From positions 372,001 through 436,000 of the forward strand of contig NZ_PDZL01000003.1 of assembly GCF_002735705.1 (NCBI RefSeq): a stretch of DNA of 64,000 nucleotides. Reading direction: 5' to 3'. The position numbers and the translations under genes were made by a program. How positions within the stretch are numbered: position 1 is the stretch's first letter; each line of letters starts with the position of its first letter. Below are positions 44,223 through 53,869 of this stretch, in pieces. This DNA is from Janthinobacterium sp. BJB426 (GTDB lineage: Bacteria > Pseudomonadota > Gammaproteobacteria > Burkholderiales > Burkholderiaceae_D). The notes below the pieces were generated by a model. That model was not told where the DNA came from. It did not search any database and saw nothing but the letters and a program-made list of their open reading frames with translations.

Positions 44223-46252
44223 TTCGACAGGTCGAGCTGGTACAGGGCAAAGCCCTTGCCCGCGCCATCATCAAGCTTCAGCTGCGTGACGTTGTCGATG
44301 CCGGCCGCCTTGGCCAGATCGATCACGTTCGGCGCGGAATGGAACACCACGAGGCCTTTCGTCGCGGCCTTCGCGAAGCGCCAGCTGCGCGCCGAGCCAT
44401 TTTTCGCGCGCGTCAGGTTTTTTTCCTTGGTCACGTAAGCGATCAGGAGTTCGCGGTTGTTGTCGGGCGAGGCCACCACCGTCTTGCTGCCATCGAGGCC
44501 GGGGAAATTGCCGCCGCCGCTGGCGCGGTAGTTATTTGTCGCGATCAAGAATTCCTGGCTGGCGTCCACCGGCTTGCCCTTGTACGTCAGCCCCTGGATG
44601 CGCTGGCCGGGCTTTTGCGTGACGTCGATCTGGTAGCGCACGTCGGCGCTGGTGATCGCATCGAAGTTGTAGCTCGGATGGGCCGTGTTGACCAGTTCCT
44701 GCGCTTCCAGCTTGTTCGGGTCGATGGTATTGAAACGCTGCGCCGACTGTTCCAGCCAGGCTTTCAGTTCCGCGCCATTCATCTTCACGCCGTACAGCGC
44801 GTTCGGATACAAATACAGATCGGCCGCGTTATTCAGCGCCACATTGCCCACCTTGACGTCCGTGTAGTCGGACACGCCGGCCGAGCCGCTCTTGAACGGG
44901 GAAGACATCGACAGCACGGGCAAGTGCGCAAACTGCGGCAGGTTTGCCTTCACATACGCGGCCAGGTAACCCGCTTGCGCCTGGTTCACCACTTCGATGG
45001 CGCTGACATCGCCCACATCGGCGAAATACGTCGACATGCGGAAGTCGGTGGCGCCGACCGGCGTCTGCACGTAGGCGATCGTCGCCGCGTGTTCTTCCGC
45101 AACCAGCCTGGCGATCGCCGCATCGGGCTGCACGTAACTCTTGTCCGCGTTCTGGATGCCGCGCGCTTCCACCGTGGTGGCGCTCTTGTCGACCACCCAC
45201 CGCTTGCCGTCATGGCGCAGGGAGAGGCCGATCACACCCAGGTGCTTGCCCCACAAGTTGGCCATCACGGTCGGCACGCCATTGACCAGGCCACGGGCCT
45301 TGTCGACGCCGGGCAGATTAAACTGCGGCACCGTGCTGGCCGCGTTCGGGAACAGCTGGTGCGAGTGGCCGATCAGCATGGCGTCCACGCCCGGCACTTG
45401 CGACAGGTAGTAATTGCCGTTTTCCATGCTCGGCGAATACGGGCTGTCATCGAGACCGCCGTGCGAAATGGCCACCACCAGTTCGGCGCCTTTGGCGCGC
45501 ATCTCGGGGATGAATTTTTCCGCCGTCTCGCGCACGCCCTGCGTATAGACGCGGCCTTCCAGCCAGCGCTTGTCCCACGCCATGATGGTGGGCGGCGCAA
45601 AGCTGATGATGCCGACCTTCACGGTGGAGGTGATTGCCTTGCCATCGGGGCCGGTAGCCGTGATCTGCTTGGCTATGATGTGATATGGCGCAAACAGGGG
45701 CTGGCCCGTCTTGACGCTGTAGACGTTGGCCAGCACTTGCGGGAATGCGGGGCCGGCGCAGCGCGGCTTGCTGGCGTCGACGCTGTCGACCTCAAACTGG
45801 TTGCCCGTCACCTGGCTCAGGAACGCCAGGCCGTAGTTGAATTCGTGGTTGCCGATGCCGCCGCCGTCCACTTTCAGCAAATTCATGGCCTTGTAGATGG
45901 CCAGGGTCTGGTCGCAGGCCAGCGGTTTTACCAATGCCTGGTAGTCGGCCAGCGCCGTGCCCTGGATGGTGTCGCCGTTGTCGAGCAAAAGGTTGTTCGG
46001 ATACTGCGCGCGTGCCTGGGCGATCAGCGCCGCCGTGCGTTCCAGGCCGATCGACGGCTCCGCCTGCAGCTTGTAGTAATCATAACTGAGCACATTCGCG
46101 TGCAAGTCCGTCGTCTCCAGCAGGGCCAGGGTGGCGCTGCTGCCGGCCGGCGCGGCCGATGGCGCGCGGACGGGTCCCGTGGCGGCGGGCGGCAAGGCGC
46201 CGCAGCCGGCCAGCAGCAGCGGTAACAGGGCAAGACGGGGAAATTGAAGCAT
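44219..46252 (-). CDS. cpdB: 2',3'-cyclic-nucleotide phosphodiesterase / 3'-nucleotidase
   Basis: 677 residues from ATG at 46252 with AGGA at proper distance; a longer frame to 46495 lacks a signal. Lipoprotein signal LLPLLLAGCG. The N-terminal metallophosphatase domain shows ETTDLHANVLSYDYY, LLDNGDTIQG, GIGNHEFNYGL, ISHGGLDDS and GHSHQLFP; the C-terminal 5'-nucleotidase domain shows YLYPNALYGVKMNG and ATNNYRASGGGNFPGL for base stacking. It scavenges extracellular nucleotides in the periplasm. The lipid anchor differs from the soluble E. coli enzyme. Confidence 0.9.
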   Translation of the reverse strand: MLQFPRLALLPLLLAGCGALPPAATGPVRAPSAAPAGSSATLALLETTDLHANVLSYDYYKLQAEPSIGLERTAALIAQARAQYPNNLLLDNGDTIQGTALADYQALVKPLACDQTLAIYKAMNLLKVDGGGIGNHEFNYGLAFLSQVTGNQFEVDSVDASKPRCAGPAFPQVLANVYSVKTGQPLFAPYHIIAKQITATGPDGKAITSTVKVGIISFAPPTIMAWDKRWLEGRVYTQGVRETAEKFIPEMRAKGAELVVAISHGGLDDSPYSPSMENGNYYLSQVPGVDAMLIGHSHQLFPNAASTVPQFNLPGVDKARGLVNGVPTVMANLWGKHLGVIGLSLRHDGKRWVVDKSATTVEARGIQNADKSYVQPDAAIARLVAEEHAATIAYVQTPVGATDFRMSTYFADVGDVSAIEVVNQAQAGYLAAYVKANLPQFAHLPVLSMSSPFKSGSAGVSDYTDVKVGNVALNNAADLYLYPNALYGVKMNGAELKAWLEQSAQRFNTIDPNKLEAQELVNTAHPSYNFDAITSADVRYQIDVTQKPGQRIQGLTYKGKPVDASQEFLIATNNYRASGGGNFPGLDGSKTVVASPDNNRELLIAYVTKEKNLTRAKNGSARSWRFAKAATKGLVVFHSAPNVIDLAKAAGIDNVTQLKLDDGAGKGFALYQLDLSK

Positions 46253-46454
46253 GATGTATTCCTGTGGAAAGACAATATCGCCAGCATCATACGCAGCACG
46301 GCAGCCCCTATCAAGGCAAAAATATTGTCGCAAATACAGCAAAATCGTCATTTTATTGCCCCGTGCGGCAGCAATTGCGCCGCGGCGGCAGCGGAAACGC
46401 GCCGCGCTCGCGTATAATTCAAGGTTTGATTTCACCATAGAAGACCAGAACATT

Positions 46455-47559
46455 ATGGAAGCCGAACGCATCAATATCATCTCCGCCCTGCTCAACGACC
46501 TGACGGTCCGCGAAGCCGAACTTCGGAGGTATCTTTGACTTCACTGTCAAGTCGGAGAAACTAGAGCAAGTCAACGAAGAACTGGAAGACCCCACCGTCT
46601 GGAACGATCCCAAGCGCGCCCAGGACCTCGGTAAAGAGAAGAAGGCGCTGGAAGCCATCGTCTTCACCCTGGCCAAGGCCGATGCCGACCTGCGCGACAC
46701 CCGCGACCTGTTCGACATGGCGCGCGAAGAAGGCGACGACGAAACGCTCGAAGCGATCGAGCAGGACGTGCAGGAAATCCGCAAGGTCATCGAAAGCATG
46801 GAATTCCGCCGGATGTTCAACAATCCGATGGATCCGAACAACTGCTTCATCGACATCCAGGCCGGTGCCGGCGGTACGGAAGCCCAGGACTGGGCCTCGA
46901 TGCTGCTGCGTCAGTACCTGCGCTATTGCGAACGCAAGGGCTTCAAGGTCGAAATCCTGGAACAGTCGGACGGCGAGGTCGCCGGCATCAAGACGGCCAC
47001 CCTGAAGGTCGAGGGCGATCACGCCTACGGCTTCCTGCGCACGGAAACGGGTGTGCACCGCCTGGTGCGCAAGTCGCCATTCGACTCGGCCAACGGCCGC
47101 CACACCTCGTTTACGTCGCTGTTCGTGTACCCGGAAGTCGACGATTCGATCGAGATCGACGTCAATCCGGCCGATATCCGCGTCGATACCTACCGCGCGT
47201 CGGGCGCCGGTGGTCAGCACATCAACAAGACCGACTCCGCCGTCCGCATGACCCATGCGCCGACCGGTATCGTGGTGCAGTGCCAGAACGACCGTTCGCA
47301 GCACCGCAACCGCGCCGAAGCGATGGAAATGCTGAAAGCGAAACTGTACGAACATGAACTGCGCAAGCGCATGAGCGAACAGCAAAAGCTGGAAGACTCG
47401 AAAACGGACGTGGGCTGGGGTCACCAGATCCGCTCCTACGTGCTGGACCAGTCCCGCATCAAGGACTTGCGCACCGGTTTCGAGACGGGCAATACCAAGG
47501 GCGTGCTCGATGGCGACATCGACGAGTTCATTTCCGCCTCGCTCAAGCAAGGCGTATAA
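46455..47559 (+). CDS. prfB: Peptide chain release factor 2, +1 programmed frameshift
   Basis: Translated in two frames: 27 codons from ATG at 46455 to CTT at 46533, then in-frame TGA (46536-46538); a +1 shift resumes at GAC 46537 and runs to the stop at 47559, giving about 367 residues. RF2 recognises UGA and UAA: the specificity tripeptide SPF is in [11 protein letters not shown], and the catalytic GGQ is in [15 protein letters not shown]. Low RF2 slows TGA recognition and favours the shift, a classic autoregulation. The HAD phosphatase gene starts 2 bases later and lysS follows, the usual prfB-lysS pairing. Confidence 0.96.
46525..46539 (+). promoter_or_regulatory. prfB: prfB programmed +1 frameshift site
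   Basis: GGAGG-TAT-CTT-TGA-C: an internal Shine-Dalgarno 3 bases before the slippery CTT and the TGA stop, the conserved layout of bacterial prfB genes. Confidence 0.96.
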
Positions 47560-47561
47560 GG

Positions 47562-48263
47562 ATGAACGCATCCGCTCCGGCATTGACGCAGCGCGCCTTC
47601 CTGTTCGACATGGATGGCACGATCGTCGACAACATGGCATTCCACACGACATCGTGGCTGGCGTTCTTTGAACGCCACGGCCATGCGCTGGACGCGGACG
47701 CCTTTTTCCGCGACACGGCAGGACGGCAAGGACATGAAATCATCGCCAAGTACCTGGGCGAGGATGCCGACCACGTCACCCTGCTGGCTGAAAAGGAAGT
47801 CGTCTACCGCGAACTGTATGGCCCGCACCTGGCGACAGTTGCCGGTTTCGACCTGCTGATCGCCAGCGCGCGCCAGGCTGGCGTGGGGCTGGTGGTGGGC
47901 ACGGCCGCGCCGGACGAGAACATCGCGTTCACGCTCGACGGCCTGGACCTGCGCCACCGCTTCGATGCCATCGTCGGCGCAGCCGACGTGGAACGGGGCA
48001 AGCCACACCCGGACGTTTTCCTGAAAGGCGCGCTGCTGGCCGGCGCGCTGCCGCATGACTGCATCGTCTTTGAAGACGCGCCGCTGGGCGTGGAAGCGGC
48101 GCGCCGTGCCGGCATGCGCGTCGTGGTGCTCACCACCACCCTGCCTGCCGAAGCGTTTGCCGCCTTCGACAACGTCATTGCCATCGTGCCGGATTTCTCC
48201 TCGCTGGACGTCGACGCACTGTTTGCCAGCGTGGCGCCAGCGCTGGCGCCACATCATCAATAA
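47562..48263 (+). CDS. HAD-family phosphatase (beta-PGM-like)
   Basis: 233 residues. Motif I FLFDMDGTIVDNMAFH with both Asp residues, cap domain to about 85, motif II in VGTAAPDEN, motif III Lys in RGKPHPDVFL, motif IV FEDAPLGVEAARR. Subfamily IA/beta-phosphoglucomutase-like; substrate unknown. It lies between prfB and lysS with gaps of 2 and 18 bases, so is probably cotranscribed with translation genes. It is distinct from the HAD gene at 12047-12742. Confidence 0.9.
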   Translation: MNASAPALTQRAFLFDMDGTIVDNMAFHTTSWLAFFERHGHALDADAFFRDTAGRQGHEIIAKYLGEDADHVTLLAEKEVVYRELYGPHLATVAGFDLLIASARQAGVGLVVGTAAPDENIAFTLDGLDLRHRFDAIVGAADVERGKPHPDVFLKGALLAGALPHDCIVFEDAPLGVEAARRAGMRVVVLTTTLPAEAFAAFDNVIAIVPDFSSLDVDALFASVAPALAPHHQ

Positions 48264-48281
48264 TCACCAACGAAGAACACC

Positions 48282-49811
48282 ATGACTACGGATATCCAAG
48301 AACAAGCCGCCGCCCCCGATGAAAACAAGATCATCGCCGAGCGCCGCGTCAAGCTGGCAGCACTGCGCGAACAAGGCATCGCCTTCCCGAACGATTTCCG
48401 CCCCGAGCACAAGGCGGCCGATCTGCACGCGCAATACGGCAGCAAGACGCGCGAAGAGCTGGAAGCCGAACCTGTCACCGTGGTGCTGGCCGGCCGCATG
48501 ATGCTCAAGCGCGAAGCGGGCAAGAAAGCCGCTTTCGCCACCCTGCAAGACGCCTCCGGCCCGAAAGCCGATGGCCGCATCCAGATCTACGCCACGCTTG
48601 ATCTCACCGGCGAAGCGGCCATGGCCGCCCTGCACCACTATGACCTGGGCGATATCCTGGGCGTGACGGGCACGCTGTTCAAGACCAAGACGGACGAACT
48701 GACCATCAAGGTCACGCAACTGCGTTTGATCACCAAGTCGCTGCGCCCGCTGCCGGACAAATTCCACGGCCTGGCCGACCAGGAAACGAAGTACCGCCAG
48801 CGCTACGTCGACCTGATCATGAACGAAGAGACACGCCGCACCTTCAAGGCGCGTACCGCCGCCATCTCGTCGATCCGCCGCTTCATGGAAAAGAACGAGT
48901 TCATGGAAGTGGAAACGCCGATGCTGCACACGATCCCCGGCGGCGCGGCGGCAAAGCCATTCGTCACGCACCACAATGCGCTCGACATGGAAATGTATCT
49001 GCGTATCGCGCCCGAGCTGTACCTGAAGCGCCTGGTCGTGGGCGGCTTTGACCGCGTGTTCGAGATCAACCGCAACTTCCGCAACGAAGGCGTGTCGATC
49101 CGTCACAACCCGGAATTTACGATGATGGAATTCTACGCGGCCTACACCGACTACAAATGGCTGATGGATTTCACGGAAGCCGTCATCCGCCAGGCCGCCA
49201 TCGACGCGCACGGCACCGCCACCCTGACCTACGGCGGCCGCGAGCTGGACCTGGCAAAACCGTTCCACCGCCTGACCATCGTCGAAGCGATCAACAAGTA
49301 CGCTCCAGGCTACACCGCCGAGCAGTTGAACGATGCCGAATTCATCAAGGAAGAGCTGAAAAAATTCGGCGTCAAGCCGTTCGCCACGGCCGGCCTGGGC
49401 GCACTGCAACTGGCGCTGTTCGAAGAGACGGCTGAAGCGCAGCTGTGGGAACCGACCTACATCATCGACTATCCGGTCGAAGTGTCGCCATTGGCGCGCG
49501 CTTCCGACACGGTAGCCGGCATCACCGAACGTTTTGAATTGTTCATGGTGGGCCGCGAGATCGCCAACGGCTTCTCCGAGTTGAACGATGCGGAAGACCA
49601 GTCGGCCCGCTTCCTGGCGCAAGTCGCTGCCAAGGACGCCGGCGATGAAGAGGCGATGTTCTACGACGCCGACTACATCCGCGCGCTGGAATACGGCATG
49701 CCGCCAGCCGGCGGCTGCGGCATCGGCATCGACCGCCTGATGATGATCATCACGGATTCGCCGAACATCCGCGACGTCCTGCTGTTCCCTCATCTGCGCC
49801 GCGAAGACTAA
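48282..49811 (+). CDS. lysS: Lysyl-tRNA synthetase (class II)
   Basis: 509 residues, close to 505 in E. coli. An OB-fold anticodon-binding N-domain ([20 protein letters not shown]) precedes the class II core: motif 1 near [15 protein letters not shown], motif 2 [21 protein letters not shown], motif 3 [14 protein letters not shown]. It charges tRNA-Lys. It is the last gene of the prfB-HAD-lysS set and is followed by a strong terminator. Confidence 0.96.
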   Translation: MTTDIQEQAAAPDENKIIAERRVKLAALREQGIAFPNDFRPEHKAADLHAQYGSKTREELEAEPVTVVLAGRMMLKREAGKKAAFATLQDASGPKADGRIQIYATLDLTGEAAMAALHHYDLGDILGVTGTLFKTKTDELTIKVTQLRLITKSLRPLPDKFHGLADQETKYRQRYVDLIMNEETRRTFKARTAAISSIRRFMEKNEFMEVETPMLHTIPGGAAAKPFVTHHNALDMEMYLRIAPELYLKRLVVGGFDRVFEINRNFRNEGVSIRHNPEFTMMEFYAAYTDYKWLMDFTEAVIRQAAIDAHGTATLTYGGRELDLAKPFHRLTIVEAINKYAPGYTAEQLNDAEFIKEELKKFGVKPFATAGLGALQLALFEETAEAQLWEPTYIIDYPVEVSPLARASDTVAGITERFELFMVGREIANGFSELNDAEDQSARFLAQVAAKDAGDEEAMFYDADYIRALEYGMPPAGGCGIGIDRLMMIITDSPNIRDVLLFPHLRRED

Positions 49812-49830
49812 TCGCGGACGCAAGCCGATA

Positions 49831-49868
49831 AAAAGCCGCCTGATTTTGCGATCAGGCGGCTTTTTTTC
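49831..49868. terminator. Bidirectional Rho-independent terminator
   Basis: AAAAGCCGCCTGAT-TTTGCG-ATCAGGCGGCTTTTTTT, 14-base stem with A and T tracts on both sides. It ends lysS on the plus strand and the kgu-type operon on the minus strand. Confidence 0.93.
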
Positions 49869-49883
49869 TTATGCGGCCTGCCG

Positions 49884-50885
49884 TCAGCCGACCAGGGTCA
49901 CGCGCTGGTGGCTGCGGCTGGCCTGCTGCGCCGCCAGCGCCGTGGCCAGCGCGCGCATGCCGTCGTCGCCCGTGGCGGCCGGCTGCCCTTCGCCGCGCAT
50001 GGCGCGCTGGAAGGCGCGCACCGAACGCACGTACAGGTTTTCATGCTCGACGGGGATATCGATGCTGCCGCCCTCGCGCGTCAGGCTGATGGTGCCGACG
50101 GGGCGCTGCGTCATCACGCCGGTGGCGAAGATGGTGCCCTTGGTGCCAATGATTTCCACGCCGGACAGCGAATGCGGCGCATTGAACGCATCGTGCACCT
50201 GCACCAGGGTGCCGCTGTCGAACTCGATGACGGCCATCAGGCCCTCTTCCAGCCCGGCCACCGTCATGCCGCCGCTGGTGGCGCAGGCGGTGACATGGCG
50301 CGGCTCCGAGTCGAGCAGGAAGCGCAAGGTATCGACATCGTGCACGAACATGTCGAGCGTGACGCCACCTGACTCCGGCGCGTCCAGGCGCCAGCCGCGC
50401 AGATGCTGCGGCAGGTTATTCGCGTGCAGCACGCGGCCATACAGGGGCTGGCCGATCTCGCCGGCGCGTATCAGCTCGCGCACCTTGCCGTGGCTGGCGG
50501 CGTTGCGCAGGTGGTGGTTAATCCCCAGCACCACGCCCGCTTCGGCACAGCCGTCCACCATGCGGCGGGCGTCCTCCAGGTTCAGCGCCAGCGGCTTTTC
50601 GCACAGTACGTGCTTGCCGGCGCGCGCCGCCTGCAAGGTCTGCGCCATATGCCATTCGTTGGTGGTGCTGATGTACACGGCATCCGCGCCTGGATGCGCG
50701 AGCGCCGCATCGAGGTCCGTGTAGCTGGCGGCGATGCCGAACTGCTCGGCAAAGGCGGCGCCGCGCGCCGCGTCCCGGCTGACCACGGCCAGCACTTCGG
50801 CATCGCCCTGCTGGCCGATTGCGTCGACCATCCATTCGCGCGCCACGGTGCTGGCGCCGACCAGTATCCATCCGATTTTTTTCAT
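49884..50885 (-). CDS. Gfo/Idh/MocA-family oxidoreductase
   Basis: 333 residues. N-terminal Rossmann fold (IGWILVGASTVAREWM), EKPLALN with the catalytic-site Lys near residue 99, and the C-terminal substrate domain including GVTLDMFVHDVDTLRFL. NAD(P)-dependent oxidation of a sugar, inositol or sugar acid is the family role. It is the last gene of the nine-gene operon and begins 12 bases after the porin gene. Canonical kgu operons lack it, so it may feed another sugar acid into the pathway. Confidence 0.85.
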   Translation of the reverse strand: MKKIGWILVGASTVAREWMVDAIGQQGDAEVLAVVSRDAARGAAFAEQFGIAASYTDLDAALAHPGADAVYISTTNEWHMAQTLQAARAGKHVLCEKPLALNLEDARRMVDGCAEAGVVLGINHHLRNAASHGKVRELIRAGEIGQPLYGRVLHANNLPQHLRGWRLDAPESGGVTLDMFVHDVDTLRFLLDSEPRHVTACATSGGMTVAGLEEGLMAVIEFDSGTLVQVHDAFNAPHSLSGVEIIGTKGTIFATGVMTQRPVGTISLTREGGSIDIPVEHENLYVRSVRAFQRAMRGEGQPAATGDDGMRALATALAAQQASRSHQRVTLVG

Positions 50886-50897
50886 TCGATTCTCCCC

Positions 50898-51914
50898 TTA
50901 AAAAGTGTGGCGCAGGCCGACGTTCCAGGCCTGGTTGCCGCTGCCGTTGTCGGTGGCGTTGCCCACCACATAGGCGGCGCCGTTGCGGTTGTCGATATGC
51001 GCGTAGGCCGCATACAAGGTGCTGCGTTTCGACAGTGCATAGGTGTAGCCGATGCCGACCTGAGAAGCGTCGCCGTTGGCGGCGCGCCGGTCGTCGCGCC
51101 GCACGTACGAGAACAGGACGCGGTGCGGGCCCACCGGGATGGTGGCGCCCAGCATCAGGTCCGCGCTGTCGACCGTCGTGGCGGCCCCCGCCGTGCTCTT
51201 GCTGACGGCGACCGCGCCATGCGCCTTGACCACGCCGAAGTCCCAGGTGGCGCCCAGCACCGTGTTGCGCGCCCTGCCCGCCAGCAGCGCGCTTGATATG
51301 GTGTTGGCATCCTGGTGCGCCATGCGCACATACAGCGGCCCGCTGGCATAGGTGGCCGCCGCGCCCGCGTAGCGTTTGGCCGACGCATCGCCCGGCACTT
51401 CGCCGAAGCCGTACGCCAGTTCGCCGGAGAGTCCCCCGCGCACGGGCGAGCTGTAGGTGATGCTGTTGTCGACCCGGCTGATGTAGCCGGCCGTGAAGAC
51501 GTTGCTCATCCTGCCCGCAAAACCCAGGTAAAACGGGTCCAGCGCCCCCAGGCTGCTATCAATGAAGGTGTACTGGCGGCCCAGGCGCAAGGTGCCCGCC
51601 GCGCCGGCGAGGCCGACGAAGGCCTGCCGTCCGAACAGCAGACCGCCCTGGGCCGAAGCGCCCGTGTCGGCCAGGATGCCCGCATCCATCGTAAACAGCG
51701 CCGTCATGCCGCCGCCCAGGTCTTCGCTGCCCTTGAAACCGAGCCGCGAACCATTGGCGATGCCGCTCGTCAACTTGAGCACCCTGCCGCCGGGACCGCC
51801 GCTCTCGGACACGACACCCATGTCCATGATGCCGTACACGGCCACGTTCGACTGCGCGTAACACAGGCCACTGCCGGCGCCAATGATCATTGCCCCTACT
51901 ACCTTCTTCTTCAT
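50898..51914 (-). CDS. Outer-membrane general porin
   Basis: 338 residues from ATG at 51914 (MKKKVVGAM) with AAAGAG upstream. Signal peptide ends CYAQS. It shows the betaproteobacterial porin pattern: NVAVYGIMDMGVV first strand, SRLGFKGSEDLGGGMTALF, LLFGRQAFVGLAG, QYTFIDSSL in loop 3, alternating aromatic strands, and terminal LRHTF ending in Phe. Position inside the catabolic operon, between kguD and the dehydrogenase, suggests it passes the substrate across the outer membrane. Confidence 0.92.
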   Translation of the reverse strand: MKKKVVGAMIIGAGSGLCYAQSNVAVYGIMDMGVVSESGGPGGRVLKLTSGIANGSRLGFKGSEDLGGGMTALFTMDAGILADTGASAQGGLLFGRQAFVGLAGAAGTLRLGRQYTFIDSSLGALDPFYLGFAGRMSNVFTAGYISRVDNSITYSSPVRGGLSGELAYGFGEVPGDASAKRYAGAAATYASGPLYVRMAHQDANTISSALLAGRARNTVLGATWDFGVVKAHGAVAVSKSTAGAATTVDSADLMLGATIPVGPHRVLFSYVRRDDRRAANGDASQVGIGYTYALSKRSTLYAAYAHIDNRNGAAYVVGNATDNGSGNQAWNVGLRHTF

Positions 51915-51941
51915 CTCTTTCCCTGTCTGTGGATGCTGCAC

Positions 51942-52901
51942 TTAGTTCACCAGATGGCGCGGACGCTCGCCGCGCAAGCCGGCCAGCAGGTTGTCCACGG
52001 CCTGCTGCGCCATCGCATAGCGCGTTTCGTGCGTGGCCGAGCCGATGTGCGGCAACGCCACCACGTTGGCCATGTGCGGCAGCGGATTATCCGGCGCCAG
52101 CGGTTCGCGCTCGAACACGTCAAGGCCGGCGCCGTGGATAGTGCCCTGCTGCAGCGCCTCGATCAGCGCCGCCTCGTCGACGATGCGCCCGCGCGAACCG
52201 TTGATGAAGATGGCGCCGGGGCGCATCAGCGCGAACTCGCGCCGGCCCATCATGCGTTCCGTCTGCGCCGTCAGCGGCAGCACCACGCAGACGAAATCGG
52301 AGCCGGCCAGCAAATCGTCGAGCGCCACCTGGCGCGCGCCCAGGGCCGTTTCCACCTCGGGCACCGCTTCGCCGTTCACGTACAGCACCTGCATGCCGAA
52401 GCCCAGCGCGGCGCGGCGGGCGACGGCGCGGCCGATGCGGCCCATGCCCAGCATGCCGATGGTCTTGCCGTGCACGTTGACGCCGTACTGGCTTTCGCCG
52501 ACGCTGCGCGTCCAGCGTCCGGCCTTGACGAATTCGGCCAGTTCGACGACCCTCCGCGCGCTGGCGAGGATCAGCGCGAAGATCGTGTCGGCCGTCGTTT
52601 CCGTCAGCACGTCCGGCGTATTGGCCAGCAAGATGCCCCGTTCGCGCAGGTAATCGACGTCGAACTGGTCGACGCCCACGGAAACGGTGGAAATGATGCG
52701 CAGCTCAAAGGCCGGGTCCAGCAGTTCGCGGTCCAGGCGCACGCTGGCGCCCAGCAAGCCGTGCGCGCCGCGGATGGCGGCGGCGAATGCGGCGCGGTTG
52801 CCCGCATCGATCGCTTCGAAGTACGTCACCTCGCATTCGGCGCGCAGGCGCGCCAGCAGCGGCTCGGCCAGATTTTTATAGACAACCACATGTTTTTTCA
52901 C
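51942..52901 (-). CDS. kguD: 2-ketogluconate-6-phosphate reductase (GhrB/KguD-type)
   Basis: 319 residues from GTG at 52901, with AGGGG about 9 bases before; an ATG at 52925 adds a leader overlapping kguK. D-2-hydroxyacid dehydrogenase features: ISTVSVGVDQFDVDYL, GKTIGMLGMGRIGRAVARR (NAD(P)-binding), RPGAIFINGSRGRIVDE with catalytic Arg, DVFEREPL with Glu, and LPHIGSATHETR with catalytic His. The family covers GhrB glyoxylate/2-ketogluconate reductases and KguD. Order after kguE and kguK points to KguD: reduction of 2-keto-6-phosphogluconate to 6-phosphogluconate. Confidence 0.85.
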   Translation of the reverse strand: MKKHVVVYKNLAEPLLARLRAECEVTYFEAIDAGNRAAFAAAIRGAHGLLGASVRLDRELLDPAFELRIISTVSVGVDQFDVDYLRERGILLANTPDVLTETTADTIFALILASARRVVELAEFVKAGRWTRSVGESQYGVNVHGKTIGMLGMGRIGRAVARRAALGFGMQVLYVNGEAVPEVETALGARQVALDDLLAGSDFVCVVLPLTAQTERMMGRREFALMRPGAIFINGSRGRIVDEAALIEALQQGTIHGAGLDVFEREPLAPDNPLPHMANVVALPHIGSATHETRYAMAQQAVDNLLAGLRGERPRHLVN

Positions 52902-52921
52902 GAGTGTTTCCCCTGTTCGGT

Positions 52922-53869
52922 TCAAGATGCGACCAGCGCGTCGAGCTGGGCGCGGGTCGGCAAGCCTTCCATGTCGCCGGCCACCTGGATGGCGAAGGCG
53001 CCGACCCGGTTGCCGCGCCCTACCGCCTGCGCCAGCGGCAAGCCTTCCAGCAAGGCGCTGACCAGGCCGGCCGCGAAGCCGTCGCCGGCGCCTACCGTGT
53101 CGACCACGTTGGTCACGCGCTCGCCCGCCACCATGCCGCTGTCGCCCTCGGCCGTACGGTAATAGGCGCCCTCGGCACCCAGCTTGATGACCACCAGCCG
53201 CGCGCCCTGCTGCAGGTAAAAGCCGGCGACATCGTGCGGCAGGTCGTGGCCGGTGAGGATTTTTCCCTCACCCAGGCCGGGCAGCACCCAGTCGGCCTTG
53301 GCGGCGAGGCGGTTGATCTGTTCGACCATGACGGCTTGCGACGGCCACAGCGAGGGCCGCAGGTTCGGATCGAACGACACGCTGCGGCCATTCGCGCGCA
53401 TGAAGTCGAGCGCCTGGCCGGCGAACGCCAGGCTGGTCTCGGACAGCGCCGCGGCCACGCCCGTGGCGTGCAGGTGGCGCGCGGACAGGAAATAGGTGGG
53501 GTCGAAGTGCTCGGGCGCCAGCCGGCTGGCGGCGGAACCCTTGCGGAAGTATTCGACCAGCGGATCGGCGCCGTTCTCGGCCTTTTCCTTGAGCAGGAAG
53601 CCGCTGGACTGGCCGGCCACGGCGACGACCCGGCTGCAATCGACGCCCTCGGCCTGCACGCTGGCGCGGATGAAGCGGCCGAATGAGTCGTCGCCCACCC
53701 GGCTCAGCCAGCCGACTTTCAAGCCCAGGCGCGCCAGGCCGATGGCGACATTCGTCTCGGCGCCGGCCAGGCGGCGGGTGAAATGCGCCACGGCCGCCAA
53801 GTCGCCCGTTTGCTCGGCAACAAACATCGCCATCGCCTCGCCGTAGGTAACAACGTCAAGTTTCATCAT
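52922..53869 (-). CDS. kguK: PfkB-family 2-ketogluconate kinase
   Basis: 315 residues. Ribokinase/PfkB fold: ETNVAIGLARLGLKVGWLSRVGDD near residue 38, ARHLHATGVAAAL, VSFDPNLRPSLWP near 165, and DTVGAGDGFAAGL near 255 with the catalytic Asp. Kdg kinases and 2-ketogluconokinases are close relatives; the operon order favours KguK, phosphorylating 2-ketogluconate at C6. The start (ATG 53869) overlaps the kguE stop by 4 bases, with GGAGG upstream. Confidence 0.85.
   Translation of the reverse strand: MMKLDVVTYGEAMAMFVAEQTGDLAAVAHFTRRLAGAETNVAIGLARLGLKVGWLSRVGDDSFGRFIRASVQAEGVDCSRVVAVAGQSSGFLLKEKAENGADPLVEYFRKGSAASRLAPEHFDPTYFLSARHLHATGVAAALSETSLAFAGQALDFMRANGRSVSFDPNLRPSLWPSQAVMVEQINRLAAKADWVLPGLGEGKILTGHDLPHDVAGFYLQQGARLVVIKLGAEGAYYRTAEGDSGMVAGERVTNVVDTVGAGDGFAAGLVSALLEGLPLAQAVGRGNRVGAFAIQVAGDMEGLPTRAQLDALVAS

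Noticed and set aside
46536..46538. In-frame TGA making prfB a pseudogene
   Set aside because: The surrounding GGAGG-TAT-CTT-TGA-C is the conserved programmed frameshift site of RF2 genes.
48264..49823. 519-residue minus-strand open frame opposite lysS
   Set aside because: Shadow of lysS; no recognisable domain and no ribosome site.
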